A DNA stretch of 61,361 bases. Origin: Phoronis australis (taxonomy: Eukaryota > Phoronida > Phoronidae). The position numbers and the translations under genes are program-made. How positions within the stretch are numbered: the stretch's first letter is position 1; every line of letters starts with the position of its first letter. The stretch covers positions 2,010,916-2,072,276 of the forward strand of contig NMRA01000002.1 of the NCBI GenBank assembly GCA_002633005.1, given 5' to 3'. Positions 1 to 11,270 of the stretch are shown here, one piece after another. A model generated the notes under the pieces. That model was given only the letters and a program-made list of their open reading frames with translations. It had not been told where the DNA came from and ran no database searches.

Positions 1-57
1 CATAACAGTAGGCGCGTGGAAGATGAAACATGAAGTGTAAATTGGCATGGAAATTGA

Positions 58-63
58 TTTATT
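58..63 (-). terminator. Candidate poly(A) signal for the GALNT-like gene
   Basis: An AATAAA hexamer lies on the minus strand about 835 bases downstream of the stop codon at 898-900. It is only a candidate. The 3' UTR would also cross the G homopolymer and the single N at 304. Confidence 0.3.
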
Positions 64-286
64 TCAATGCTTACAAAAACATTTTCGAAGAAATTAGCAT
101 TCATAAACTAGCAATACTTAAACATCCACATTTTTGTCATCAACAGTTAAAGACATGTTCACTAAGTCACTTATAAGGATACTGAACCCGTTTTTGGCCT
201 ATTAACAGATATTAACTTTGACTTCCCCATCCAGCTGTCTAAAACAAAGTTGAATGATCGTTTGTTGTGATCGTGTTTCATGAATT

Positions 287-304
287 AGGGGGGGGGGGGG
301 GGGN
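287..304. repeat. Poly-G run ending in an ambiguous base
   Basis: A run of about 16-17 G is followed by a single N at 304. The length is probably not reliable, and the N may mark a contig join or an uncertain homopolymer. Confidence 0.8.
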
Positions 305-897
305 GACAAGCTCTGTCCTTGAACAAAATAATTTTTCACTGTCTCAAGCTACAGAATTTTCACAGTAATGCTTAACCCTCAGTTTGGAACAAATTTTGAA
401 AACTCCTTACAAATTATGCTAACCCGTAAGCCTGACCTAGGCTTGAGGTGAATTACACAACTTGAGGGAAAGACCACCTAACAAAAACCATAATATTGGT
501 CTGTGACGTAGTTAGTGAGTACCTGTTAGGTGAATTCTGCTTTTATCATTCCATGGTGCATTAGCAAGGGACATAACTGGTTGAAATTACCAAAACGGAG
601 TTTAGTATCCTTTTAACTATGAGTGGTATATACACCTTTATAACTTTCCATTAAGAAAAAGGATTCAAGTATGATTACACATTTTCAGAGGCTCGAAAAT
701 CTGTACAACAAAATAAAAAATGAGACAGTTTAATTAGACACAGGAAATAGAACACTAGAAACGTTTACTCTAATTATTTCATAATTTCATAACTTAAATT
801 ATTTCTTCTAACAAATAGAAAATCAAAAAACAAGACCCGTTGCCCAACACAGTACTCCTACTAGTTATGTACCGTTCTTGTGGACATACAGTTTAAC

Positions 898-2436
898 TTA
901 TGTGTTAAAAACCATTGTGAATTGCCAAATTTGGAAATATGTGTGCTGTGATTCCATTGGCAAGCATTGTTGAGCCATGACAATTTGCCTCTCAGCAGTG
1001 TCGGGGTATGGGTCAGTTACATGCGTCATACACGACTCACTGTTTCTCAGCTGTCCGTGTTCATTGTACATCCATATCTGTTTTCTGTCTTCCGAACTGC
1101 AGTCAATGAAACTAATGTACCAATTGTCACCATATGAAGCACAGAGGTTATTATGCATCAGTCTGCCCTCTTTTGTCAGTCGTATAATTTGATGCTGGTT
1201 CAATACTGAACATAATTTGCTGGCGACAAGAACACGTTCGGCGTTCAACTGGAAACATGTCCGACTTCCCTCAGTCCTCATCTGACCGTATGCTCTTAAT
1301 CCTGGTGGAGGTACACCAAAGGGGTCATTTGCCACTTTGTTGATGTACCAATCAAAATCTTTGCATTGAAGTGCATTGTGGGTAATTTTGGCAAATTTTT
1401 GGTTGTCATTTGACTCGAGTTGTTTACCTGAGGCTAGAAGTAAATGCTTGTACTTTCTGACAAGTCTCTGCTCAAGAACTGCTTCTGTTCTGGAGTCAAC
1501 AGTTTCTGATGGAAACAACAGTGGAGCAGTCACTCTGGAACAGGATGTGGTAACAATACCCCCGCCACACCTCCAAATGGCTGTGCTGAACATCAGCACA
1601 CTGGTGAAAGGTTGGCCGCTATTTAACTTAATCAATCGGGTGGCATACATTTTGTGAATGGCAAACACTCTGCTATCTATTGCTGACATTGAGATTGGCT
1701 GAGCTTCACTGGTTAAGTGAATACGTTCATTGTAAGCTAGTTCATATGGCACAGGTTTCAATGTCCAACTGAACATCATTTTAATCATCTTTGGTGACTG
1801 CCACTGGTGGCTGATTTCGTAACTAAGTTGGTCCACCTGTGACACCGCTACTGTGTTTTCATGGTCCTTCATAGTCATCACCAGCGGTTCTAGCCAACCT
1901 CTATTGACCACCATGGCAGCGTCGAGAAAAACCAAGATAGGTCCCTTTGCCTCAGGTACTGTGAGCAGTTTTTGTTGAAATGTATTCACTGTCAATTGGC
2001 TACTGAAAGGAAGAAAATGCATTTTGAGTGTCTTAAATTTTCGTTTAAGAATTTTGCCAATACCTCCATCAGCATGTGAGATAATTACCATGACTTCACT
2101 CATTAGTGCAGTAGGAGTGTTGGTGAAGATACTTTCCAAAGTTCGTGTGATGGAGTCAACAGTTTTGTTGAATGCCATGACGACAATTGTAGATTTGAGG
2201 AGCCCTTCTGAATAAATCTGTTGACACTCTTCTGGCCTTGTGTCCACTGGCCATCTCATAACTTGGAATTCCCTACTTTCTGCTACTGTTTGATCTTTTC
2301 CACTATTCTCCCCAGAGAATGCCTTTACTCCATGTCCATGTCCTTCTTGATTCAAGCAAATGAGAAAAATAATCCAAATGGACACAAAAAGTGCCATCCA
2401 AAGTCCCCTTCTTCTCCATACTCTTGTTTTCAACAT
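898..2436 (-). CDS. GALNT-like type II membrane protein, probable pseudoenzyme (512 aa, intronless)
   Basis: The architecture matches polypeptide N-acetylgalactosaminyltransferases, Golgi enzymes that start mucin-type O-glycosylation. Residues 7-10 are basic and residues 11-28 form one hydrophobic segment, giving a type II signal anchor. A short stem follows, then a GT-A-like region (about 67-335), then a ricin-type lectin region (about 358-505) with CKDFDWY at 358-364 and QIW at 453-455 and 502-504. Scaffold motifs survive: FLD (170-172), GWLEPL (180-185) and WRCGG (288-292). The family's DxH metal motif reads DAA. The FHNE segment reads AFNK, the WGGEN acceptor-side segment is unrecognisable, and the SRVGH histidine is replaced (SRVTA). 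I infer little or no GalNAc-transferase activity; a lectin or chaperone role is possible. The start is the first in-frame ATG (2434-2436); an in-frame stop lies further upstream. The reading frame is uninterrupted, so it is not an obvious pseudogene. Gene identity within the GALNT superfamily is not assigned. Confidence 0.8.
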   Translation of the reverse strand: MLKTRVWRRRGLWMALFVSIWIIFLICLNQEGHGHGVKAFSGENSGKDQTVAESREFQVMRWPVDTRPEECQQIYSEGLLKSTIVVMAFNKTVDSITRTLESIFTNTPTALMSEVMVIISHADGGIGKILKRKFKTLKMHFLPFSSQLTVNTFQQKLLTVPEAKGPILVFLDAAMVVNRGWLEPLVMTMKDHENTVAVSQVDQLSYEISHQWQSPKMIKMMFSWTLKPVPYELAYNERIHLTSEAQPISMSAIDSRVFAIHKMYATRLIKLNSGQPFTSVLMFSTAIWRCGGGIVTTSCSRVTAPLLFPSETVDSRTEAVLEQRLVRKYKHLLLASGKQLESNDNQKFAKITHNALQCKDFDWYINKVANDPFGVPPPGLRAYGQMRTEGSRTCFQLNAERVLVASKLCSVLNQHQIIRLTKEGRLMHNNLCASYGDNWYISFIDCSSEDRKQIWMYNEHGQLRNSESCMTHVTDPYPDTAERQIVMAQQCLPMESQHTYFQIWQFTMVFNT

Positions 2437-5400
2437 AGCTGCCCCCTTAGTGGTCTTTCTTGTCACTGTACTGGTCTCTTGTTAGTAGGTTGTTCCATCA
2501 TTATGTAAACAGGCATGTGGTCTTTTGTTAGCTTGGCAGGATTATTGTTGTTTGGTTGTGCACTGGGAGAATAATTACTAGAAGCCTGTGTCAATGGAAC
2601 TGAAAGCTTGCTAGCCTCCTATGGTCACTTTATTGTGGTTGACTTTTGTTTGAAAGCCTTGAATGGCATTGCTTTTGTGCAGAGGGCATCTAGTTCAGGA
2701 GTTTGAACCCTATCTTGCCTCCAGCATACAGTAATAACTGGTGTTTTTTGGATATATCAATGACATAAAGAAATACACCTTGTTGCTAGATAGCGATAAA
2801 ATAGCTGTAGACAGCAGTCTGCATTCTTATGGGGGGTTTGATGCACTGAGTTTTCCAAGCGTTTTGCTATTATTTGTTTGCAGACATCATGCTGTCGTAT
2901 TGCTACTGCTGTGCGGTGGCATATCTAAACGGTTCACATGAAACTGTAGAACTTCTTAAATTGTAAATGACCAAAAGAAATTACACGGGCTTGCATGCCA
3001 GAGTTAAAAATTGTGCTCTCGCATTACTAAAGATTTGTTTATCGAATGGTTGTTTGTCATTACGTGGCACAAAATCGTTGAAAACTTTTGTATTTTTAAA
3101 CGGTTGGCTGTCTTGTTACAAATTTTTGCTCTGGTTGTTTTAAAAAACATAGGATTGATGTTTAATAGTTTTTGTTGAAAAATCAACTGAATTAGATCTT
3201 TTATTTTCCATCATACAGTGAATTAAAAATATGCTTTCTTTCTGTATTTTATTATGCTACCACATGCATTTGTTCCTGTTTTGTTCTTATTCGCTTTTCA
3301 ATTGACATCAAATTTGTACCAAACGTACATTGCTCAATGACTTTGATCAAAATTATTTCTTGACTTATATCTGGTGGACTCTTTATGGGGTTTCATGGCA
3401 TGGTAATGATGACATGGTCCTACATTTCAACTCCAGTCAGCCAATACATTAATGTAAACACACTAAACTGTTGTCTACAAATAAACACCCAATGCAGAGT
3501 TTTTGTTGATGTCTTATTTTTCCATGAAATTTTATACTAACTTTTCACGAGGAATTCAGTTTCAGAAACCAAACGCATTTAAAAAAATTACCACTATTTT
3601 TATTGTCACGAAGACATGGCTTGTGATAATTGCCTTGTACAACACAATAAGAGCTCAGATCAACTTTTGTGATTCCACTGCCTCCGAAGTTTCAGTATTA
3701 CCGAAGCTTCGGTCAGTGGGAACACTTAACTTTGATCTTTTATTGAAGTTAACAGCTCAAGTTAACTCCAAAGTTTAGTGGGGGATTTATCAGCAAAGCG
3801 TCTATGCTTCTCTATGTTGAAAACACTTAACTTCGATGCCATCAGAATTATTGGCAGGTGTCACTGTGTTTGCCAACAGAGTAACTGGTTAATATTAGTA
3901 AATATTTTGTTCCAATATTTGTTACTTAGGCAGTATAAACATTCTGTTTCAATTTGTCCATGTGCTTGCTGGTTTCTTTCCTTAAAAAATAATAAAAATC
4001 ACTGAACAATTTGTGTACGCAAAATGAGTCCCTGCTGAATGTCATACCGTATTTACACGCATCAGCTGCAAGCCGCAAATCTCCAATTTTCTGTTAAATG
4101 TCTCAACGTGACACCCTATTGGTTGCCTTCTGAAGTTGGCATCCTGGTGTCTATGTGACGAGAAGGGGAGGTCCTTGCCACTTTGGATGGCAAGGACAAT
4201 AACAGTAAGGCTTACAAATGAACGTGTAAGGGCCGAATGAGATAAACTATTTATACCCGGTATATAGCTCATTGGTCAGGCCATGGTCATATTGGCGCTG
4301 CAGCGCAATAGCTTTGCCGAACTATAACTCCTAAGTTGATGTGAACATTCGCACTCAACTTCGGGGTAAACCACAGCAAACATCGAAGCTTCCATTGTAG
4401 TGATGGTAACTGAATGGGAAAGAGCCTTTGCACTGATTCCCCCTGTATGATGTAGATAAACAACTACAAGATACCACTGAACGGCCTGGTTCTCTAGTGG
4501 TTTAGAAGTCTTTGAAAAATAAAAATTATGAATTCGGGTAATTATTTTTGGCCAAAAATTTCTGAGATTTTGCTGTTGTATGCAATGACCCTGATTCATT
4601 ACAATCTTTTTATTCATGGTACCCCAGCCATTCCACGCCAGTCTGAGACTAAACACAACAGATGGCTGGCTAGTACCGATTTTTTGCTGGTATCAGGTAA
4701 ATGTTTTTTTATCTTTTTTCTTTGTTGAAGTTTGTAAACCCTGCCAAATTAAAGGGTTTGGTTGCTAGCTACTAGTAAATCTTATCTTCATAAATCTTGT
4801 CTGGCATTCGGGGGGGGGGGGGTTCAAGGCCATCGCTATGAAATATGAACTCGTCACTGATTTATATTAATGTGTTGACATGGTTTTGGAATGTGATGTC
4901 AACAACTTTTTGCTGATCCTAACTATTGCAGCACCTCCTGTGGGCTAGATCTTGCAACAGGCAAAACTTCATTGCCTTCGCGCTAGTATTTATTTTCAAG
5001 ACTACATTAATATTCTTATTTTTGTGAGTAGCGTGAGTAGAAGAACCGTAACGTAAATAAGTCGCTCGACTTATCTGCTCCATCCACGACTTGCACCATG
5101 TGCAATCTTTTAGTTACTTATCTATGTATTTTACTGCATGTTTTACATTTTACACGAACTTCGCCAAATAAATCTTTTCTATTTTTTATCTTAAATGATT
5201 GTCTCACTAGTCCAACTGTATTACATGAAATCACCGACTTTCCTATTTCTACTGATCGCTATGCATCAACTTGGCTATGTGTAGGTTATTCCAGTAGTGT
5301 CAGAATATTAATGGACATTATTATGCAATTTACCTTTATTACAAAGTACTTAAATAACCTAGCTGGTATGATATGTAGTGGGTGCTAGATAGGGAAATCA

Positions 5401-8400
5401 ATCGGCCTATTGTTTTGGCACGCACTGCCTGCTGTAACCATGGCAACCAAGCCTGTGACAGTCAATACCTGTATATTGTTAACATTCACTTTAGATTTTC
5501 ATTCATGAATCTTATCCAGTAGTTCATCTGTTTTACCGGAGGAGTTATTGCACGTCTTGGTATTTTACATTAGAATTAAGTTTTTACCATCTTGTCATAT
5601 CAGAATCTTTCATGGTATTATTACGTAACTTGAATAGCACTGGAAGTTTTTATATCATTTCACTTTTATTTTCCCATTCAACAATTGCTTTATTTTGAAT
5701 ATGGTACCTACGTTTTATGATGAAATTAATTTTGTCCCTAGAAAAATTCTGACAATTTTTGGTGAGTCAGAAGCTTTTTGTATAAATTTTGGAAAGATTA
5801 GAGGTTTAGAATTTTTGGTATTGACTAGTTATAGTATGCTGTAAGACCTTTAGCTAAAATTATATGTGACAGGTCAAGTCACACCTCACCTTGATTGCAC
5901 TTATTGTATTCTCACCTCATTGAGTGATAATGTTTTGGTTATTGGTTGACATTACACTCTGTTTGATATGACAACATCTACTGAAGACAGGATTATTTTC
6001 TTTTGTATTCCCCTGCATTCCAGAATGTTTATTTCCAATATTGTCAAGTTGACTTTAAAGTTCATCTGGTTCAATAGAGTCACTGTATGTAGTACATAAA
6101 GAATTAGGGCACACTACCAATGTTAATGTGTCGAAGTTTTGGAGAGTGTCAGAAGGGAAACTCTATATTACAGTGACCATCGAAATATAAAAATAAGCTT
6201 TTAAATAATCATTTCAGAAACTGGTTCTGTACTGACAAGGCATTGAATTTTTACAATTATATGAAAAATGGCACAAATATAAAACATGAGTAATGGACAG
6301 GGCATTAAAAACTATGTATCATTCGTAATAATGAATTTTTTTTGAAAAATAGTATGTTGTGGATAGTTTAGTTGTAATTGTGACCTGAAAAATATTTTAT
6401 CCAAGTCATCATATGCCTGTGTCCAAATCCAAAATGTCCTCTTGATTTAATTACTGGGTTTAGATAAAACATTACTGCTTTGACCACTCTCTAAACGAGT
6501 GAACTAGAGTTCAACAATAAAATGAAACACTTTCCTATTTTGATTTTGATTCACTTATAAAAAGTGTAACAGTGGGGACACGATGTGATGGAGGCCGGGG
6601 ACAGTATTTATGGTTTTAACGGTCAGTGTAGCAACTTGAGTGTTTTTTGTCAAATACAAGTTTATCTCAGTATTGCAGACTATCTGAAGACGTGTGTGAT
6701 AATTAATTTGGTTGTAGGGAAAAATACAAAATAAAGGCAAGTACTCTATTATGGCAACTGCACATAAACTGTGTCATTGATTTTATACAGCATTCAGGTG
6801 GCTTGTTTTCGTGTTATTGTTTGACGAACTATTGTGGCTAAGCTGGCAATTCCTTGTCTAGTCGAAACATGCCTAGTGGTCACTGGTCAGGGGTTGGGCG
6901 ATCAATCCAGACTGCCATTTTTTGTTTGAGCAGCTGCTAGGAAATGAGCATATCCATCATCCTTTTAGAGAGTCATCATGATACGAACGCACCATTTAGA
7001 GTTTAGCATGATTAATAATGTGGTATTTGCAGAGGGCTCCTGTGAACAAGTCTCCCTTTTCTTGCGTATTTTCTCCAAGGTTCGAATGCAACAAATTGAA
7101 GCACATGGATGTTTTATTTAATCCTACAATTCTAAATAGAATTTAACTCTTCTGTACAGTTTTGTTGCCCAAATAGACCATTTTATAGAGCTTCTAAAGC
7201 ATAAAGTGAACCATTTTGTAAAGTAACAAATTGGACAGAGCATCCTCCCGTTGCGGATCCTCGTCAGGAAAATACATTGTTCTGTATGCCAAGACCCACT
7301 TACACCACCTACGAAAAACACCCCTGGGCATGTTGACATTATTTTAGCTGTAGACAACTAATTTGCCATTATTTGCAATAAAGCGATCACCTTTAGAAAA
7401 TGGAAAATGACATTTCAGATAACATTTTTATACGAAAGAAACTTTCCTAGTAAATTAGAGCTTATTTACTTTTTGCGTATTTGATTAAGCAGAGAATCCT
7501 TATTTGTAAGAAGTCTATTTGAGAGTTTTAAGTGTGGTTTTTAGGAATTGATAGTCGAAGCTGCTTCAAGAAGGTTTAAGCAAAACTTGACAGTTGAAAT
7601 CATGCATGCTGAGACAGTTCTGTAAGTTATGCATAATGCTTAAAAGCGTTAAGATTAAAATTGTACTTTCTGTTCATTTTGAGGAAAAAATAAATAGGAC
7701 CCATGTCTAATTTATTATTGTAAACCTCTTATGCTGAGGAAAATACAAGTTTGGTGTGTATACGTGCGGAACTACTTCATATATCCACTCCTGGTGTAGA
7801 TTAACAGTTCCATTGCATTGTTTCATTAATTATTTAAAATGGTAGCCAAGCACCATCAGTTGGAGACTTACCTGTAATGTATGTGCTGTCCAAAATAGCC
7901 ATCAGCCTTGTAATTACCTGTGATACACTTTGTGGTGATTCAATGCTAATGTTAGAAAGATTTGTTTGGCACACAGTTGTTTTTATGGTGGTGTCGTCTG
8001 GCAAATACGACATCGCTAACCAACTCTGAAAGACTCGGTTGGTTCATTCTGTAATGTATAAACTCGTGTTTGGTGAACTAAATCTAGCCATGATGCATTT
8101 TCTCTTAAAAGACATCGTATCGCTATAGTTGATAAAAGCATGAAAATCTTAGGTCATCTGTATATATCATAATGGTTATAAAATTATCTAGTTATATCCA
8201 ATTTTATCTTTCAACCGATAATTCTGTCCAAACATGCACTGTGGATTTGAAGGAAATTCTCTTAAACTGCGTAGATCAAAAATATGATAATTACAAGGGT
8301 GTGTACGTTTTTACCTAACATATTAGTAATAATAAATTTAATCTCCTAAGAGACTAGTTAATCCTGGCCTACTAAAATTTTCACACATTAATTCTATGTA

Positions 8401-10990
8401 TGATGTTAAACAGGCTTGAGCAAATTAAATTTTTGTAGTCCCTTGTGTACTTTGTTTATTGAAAGATTAATTACCATGACTTATAAACAACAAACACCAG
8501 GAGGGGGTGAAAATGCCTTTTGTCTGGGTGCTGCACCACTGTTATGACAATTTAATAAAGTCTTGCCATGCCTCAAGATTTGTTTGGCTTATCCTGCTGA
8601 TAAAAACAGTTCTAGTCACCTGCTGAGTGACAGGGACATGTTTCTGGCATTATGGACTGATTCATTGCTGTAGATAATAAAACAGGAATGTAGCTAGACC
8701 TTACTCTGAATACTCTGATTTACCTGAAACATCCAGGTTAACTCTCTGTGCACTTAAATCAGGGGGGAGGGGGGTGTTGGGATCGGTCACGTACGCTTAA
8801 CCCGAAGAACTTGGGAGAGGGCGCTTGGCCAAACATGGGCGGTTAAATTGTGGACGGCTCTTGCCTCATACATGGGTGTTTAACCTCAGCCATGCAGCTG
8901 CCCAGAGTCACGTATTACTTTCAACATCTGAAGTCTACAGACCAGAAATTCAAAAAATTTGCCTCAAGGCTGGTTGGTGAAGAGGCAAAAGTTGAATCAT
9001 GCTTTCTAACCCACAGTTGTGTATTGGAGTAGCTAAGTGTGCATCTTCAAGTGGGAGACTGTGGCTGTAATAGTACTGTAATTGTTAATTTCAACTATGC
9101 AGTTGTTTAATACACTGCAGCAGACACTAATAGCATGTAATGTCCACTTTGACAATAAAACTCCTGCTGTAAATACAGCGTTACTTGAACTGAATCCAGT
9201 GTCGACATTTAAAAACATGAACTAAAGCCCAAGTGGGCGCTGGTCAGAGCTTACGGTAGTTGAAGATTTTGACAATTAGGGATGGGTGCTTAGCCAAGCA
9301 GTGGATGCTTAATTCAAAGCTTTTCAAAAGTAGAAAGTGGGTGCCTATATGGTTATGTCTCCTCTCACTTATGCATGCGGCCCAGTGGGTAGGATAGCTT
9401 AAGATATCTGAACATATCTGAATAACTTTAAAATTTAAACCTTTCTTAATCGGCATCACGAATGATTAACGTGAATGAAGAGGTTTGTGGTCAATCGTTA
9501 TTTTTGTTGAATGTTAGAACATTTTTACTGCGTAATTTTACAAATAATCATAACAGTCTAGAAAATGTGGTGACTCTTGCTTCGTTTAAAAATTTCCGAG
9601 TCTTTATTTGTTCTATCAATGGTAAGTTTCTTGTGCTAAGATCCTTGGGCCGATTCATGAAAAGTGTCATAAGACTGACAGCTATAAATGTGTTCTTATG
9701 CTTCACGTAATTATTTATGAAAAATAATCAAATCTCACTTTAGCATTGTGAGCATGAGGGTGTCAACCTGTTCATTCCCATAATTCAATACTCTGGGTGC
9801 TAATTGCAATGGCAGCCATTTTGATGGTTTTACGTAAGTGTTACGTTGTAATGTCGAGTGATTACCTGCTAGCAAACCCTTCCAGATTTTCCGTTACGTT
9901 TAACACGATCATGAATAATAATATCAAACTTCCAATATGACATTCTCCTCATATTGAATGCAGCTCGATGTTATGCAATATTGTCAATATTGACGCCTAG
10001 TCACCCAGACAGTAGCTGTATTAGGTAATTATTGACTGCCCCCACTGACCAGACTTAGTAATTAGCACTGAATGTGTGATAAGAGCCTTTCCTTGTGATG
10101 TCAGGCAGTAATTGGAGGCTAGGGGAGTGTCATAATTGTTGGTTTCCTATTAGGGGAACTTCAGTTATCCTTTAGACAACAGGTGATGCAGTTCATTCGT
10201 CATCTCCCACTAGGTTCGAGGCTAACTGAAAATTGTTTGCCATTTATGAGTGTTAATGAAAATGATCAGTGTCATTCATCATCGGATACGCTTTCTTTTA
10301 TTTATTTACGGCCGTCAATTGAGAGCACATCGGCTACGCTACAATAAAAAAGAACACGTTTTGCGAGTATCGCATGATTGTATATCGTTGCCGCGACCTC
10401 TACCAATAACTTTGAGGAAACTTCGCTCTGACTGTTCCCATTACAGCAAAGTTTGGCTTTCAAATCGTACTATTTAAGCGAAGTTTCGCTTTCAGATTAA
10501 ATACCAGAGTTAACCTTTCCCACTTACCGAAGTTTCACCTCTATTGGGAAAGCGACTAATGGCAGATATGCAAACTATGTACCATATAAGACACCAAATC
10601 CATCTAGCTTGAATATCCTGATATTGGCAAGATCAATCAAGCTAAAATGTCCACAGCGTTGTTCAGGCTTGACCTGCAATAGTATTCAAGGTTTTGGGGC
10701 TACATTTTTAAGGTTCCACACCTGGAATAACCGATTAGCAATTTGGCAGGAGTCTTCAGTTTAATTTGCTGAGCGCATTAAGCTACGTTGCAACAAATGG
10801 ACATGGGATATAACTAGTTTGAAAATCAGTCTTGTACTGTGGCTGAATTTGCTAAACATAGGCACCTTGCATTATCTTACTGACCAGAAACCTTGTTCAA
10901 GCTTCCACTGCAATGGTTGTCTAGACTAGAGTTGAAGGTTTTCAAGCTTGGAATTGAATGTAGAAAAATTGTCTGGTATGACAAACTTAA
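2437..10990. other. Non-coding stretch upstream of the GALNT-like gene; no convincing gene
   Basis: This AT-rich DNA has only short random-looking frames. I searched it for the missing CDKL2-type first coding exon (glycine loop, VAIK lysine) and did not find it. It holds a G run at about 4810-4822 and degenerate repeats of a GGGTGCTTAGCCAAG-like motif (about 8800-8880 and 9225-9350). Around 3745-3870 is a segment that recurs in diverged form at about 12180-12300. A minus-strand splice-donor-like site at 7866-7872 is described under findings. Confidence 0.5.
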
Positions 10991-11007
10991 TGAAGACTTT
11001 TTGGCAA

Positions 11008-11270
11008 GGTTGATTTACCTTTCTCATCAGCAGTCTTTTTCAAGGTAACCAGGTTGATTTACCTTTCTCATCAACAGTCTTTTTCAAGGTAACCAGGTTG
11101 ATTTACCATTCTCATCAGCAGTTTTTTTCAAGGTAACCAGGTTGATTTACCTTTCTCATCAGCAGTTTTTTCAAGGTAACCAGGTTGATTTACCTTTCTC
11201 ATCAGCAGTCTTTTTCAAGGTAACCAGGTTGATTTACCTTTCTCATCAGCAGTCTTTTTCAAGGTGACCG
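11008..11270 (+). repeat. Minisatellite, six copies of a 44-bp unit
   Basis: The unit begins GGTTGATTTACCTTTCTCAT and ends in TTTTTCAAGGTAACCA. Copies start near 11008, 11052, 11096, 11140, 11183 and 11227. They differ by a few substitutions and by the length of the T run. The array sits in non-coding DNA upstream of the first recognised CDKL2-like exon. Confidence 0.95.

Noticed and set aside
2680-2720. GAGTTTGAACCC B-box-like sequence
   Set aside because: No paired cloverleaf stems; at most a fragment of an old SINE.
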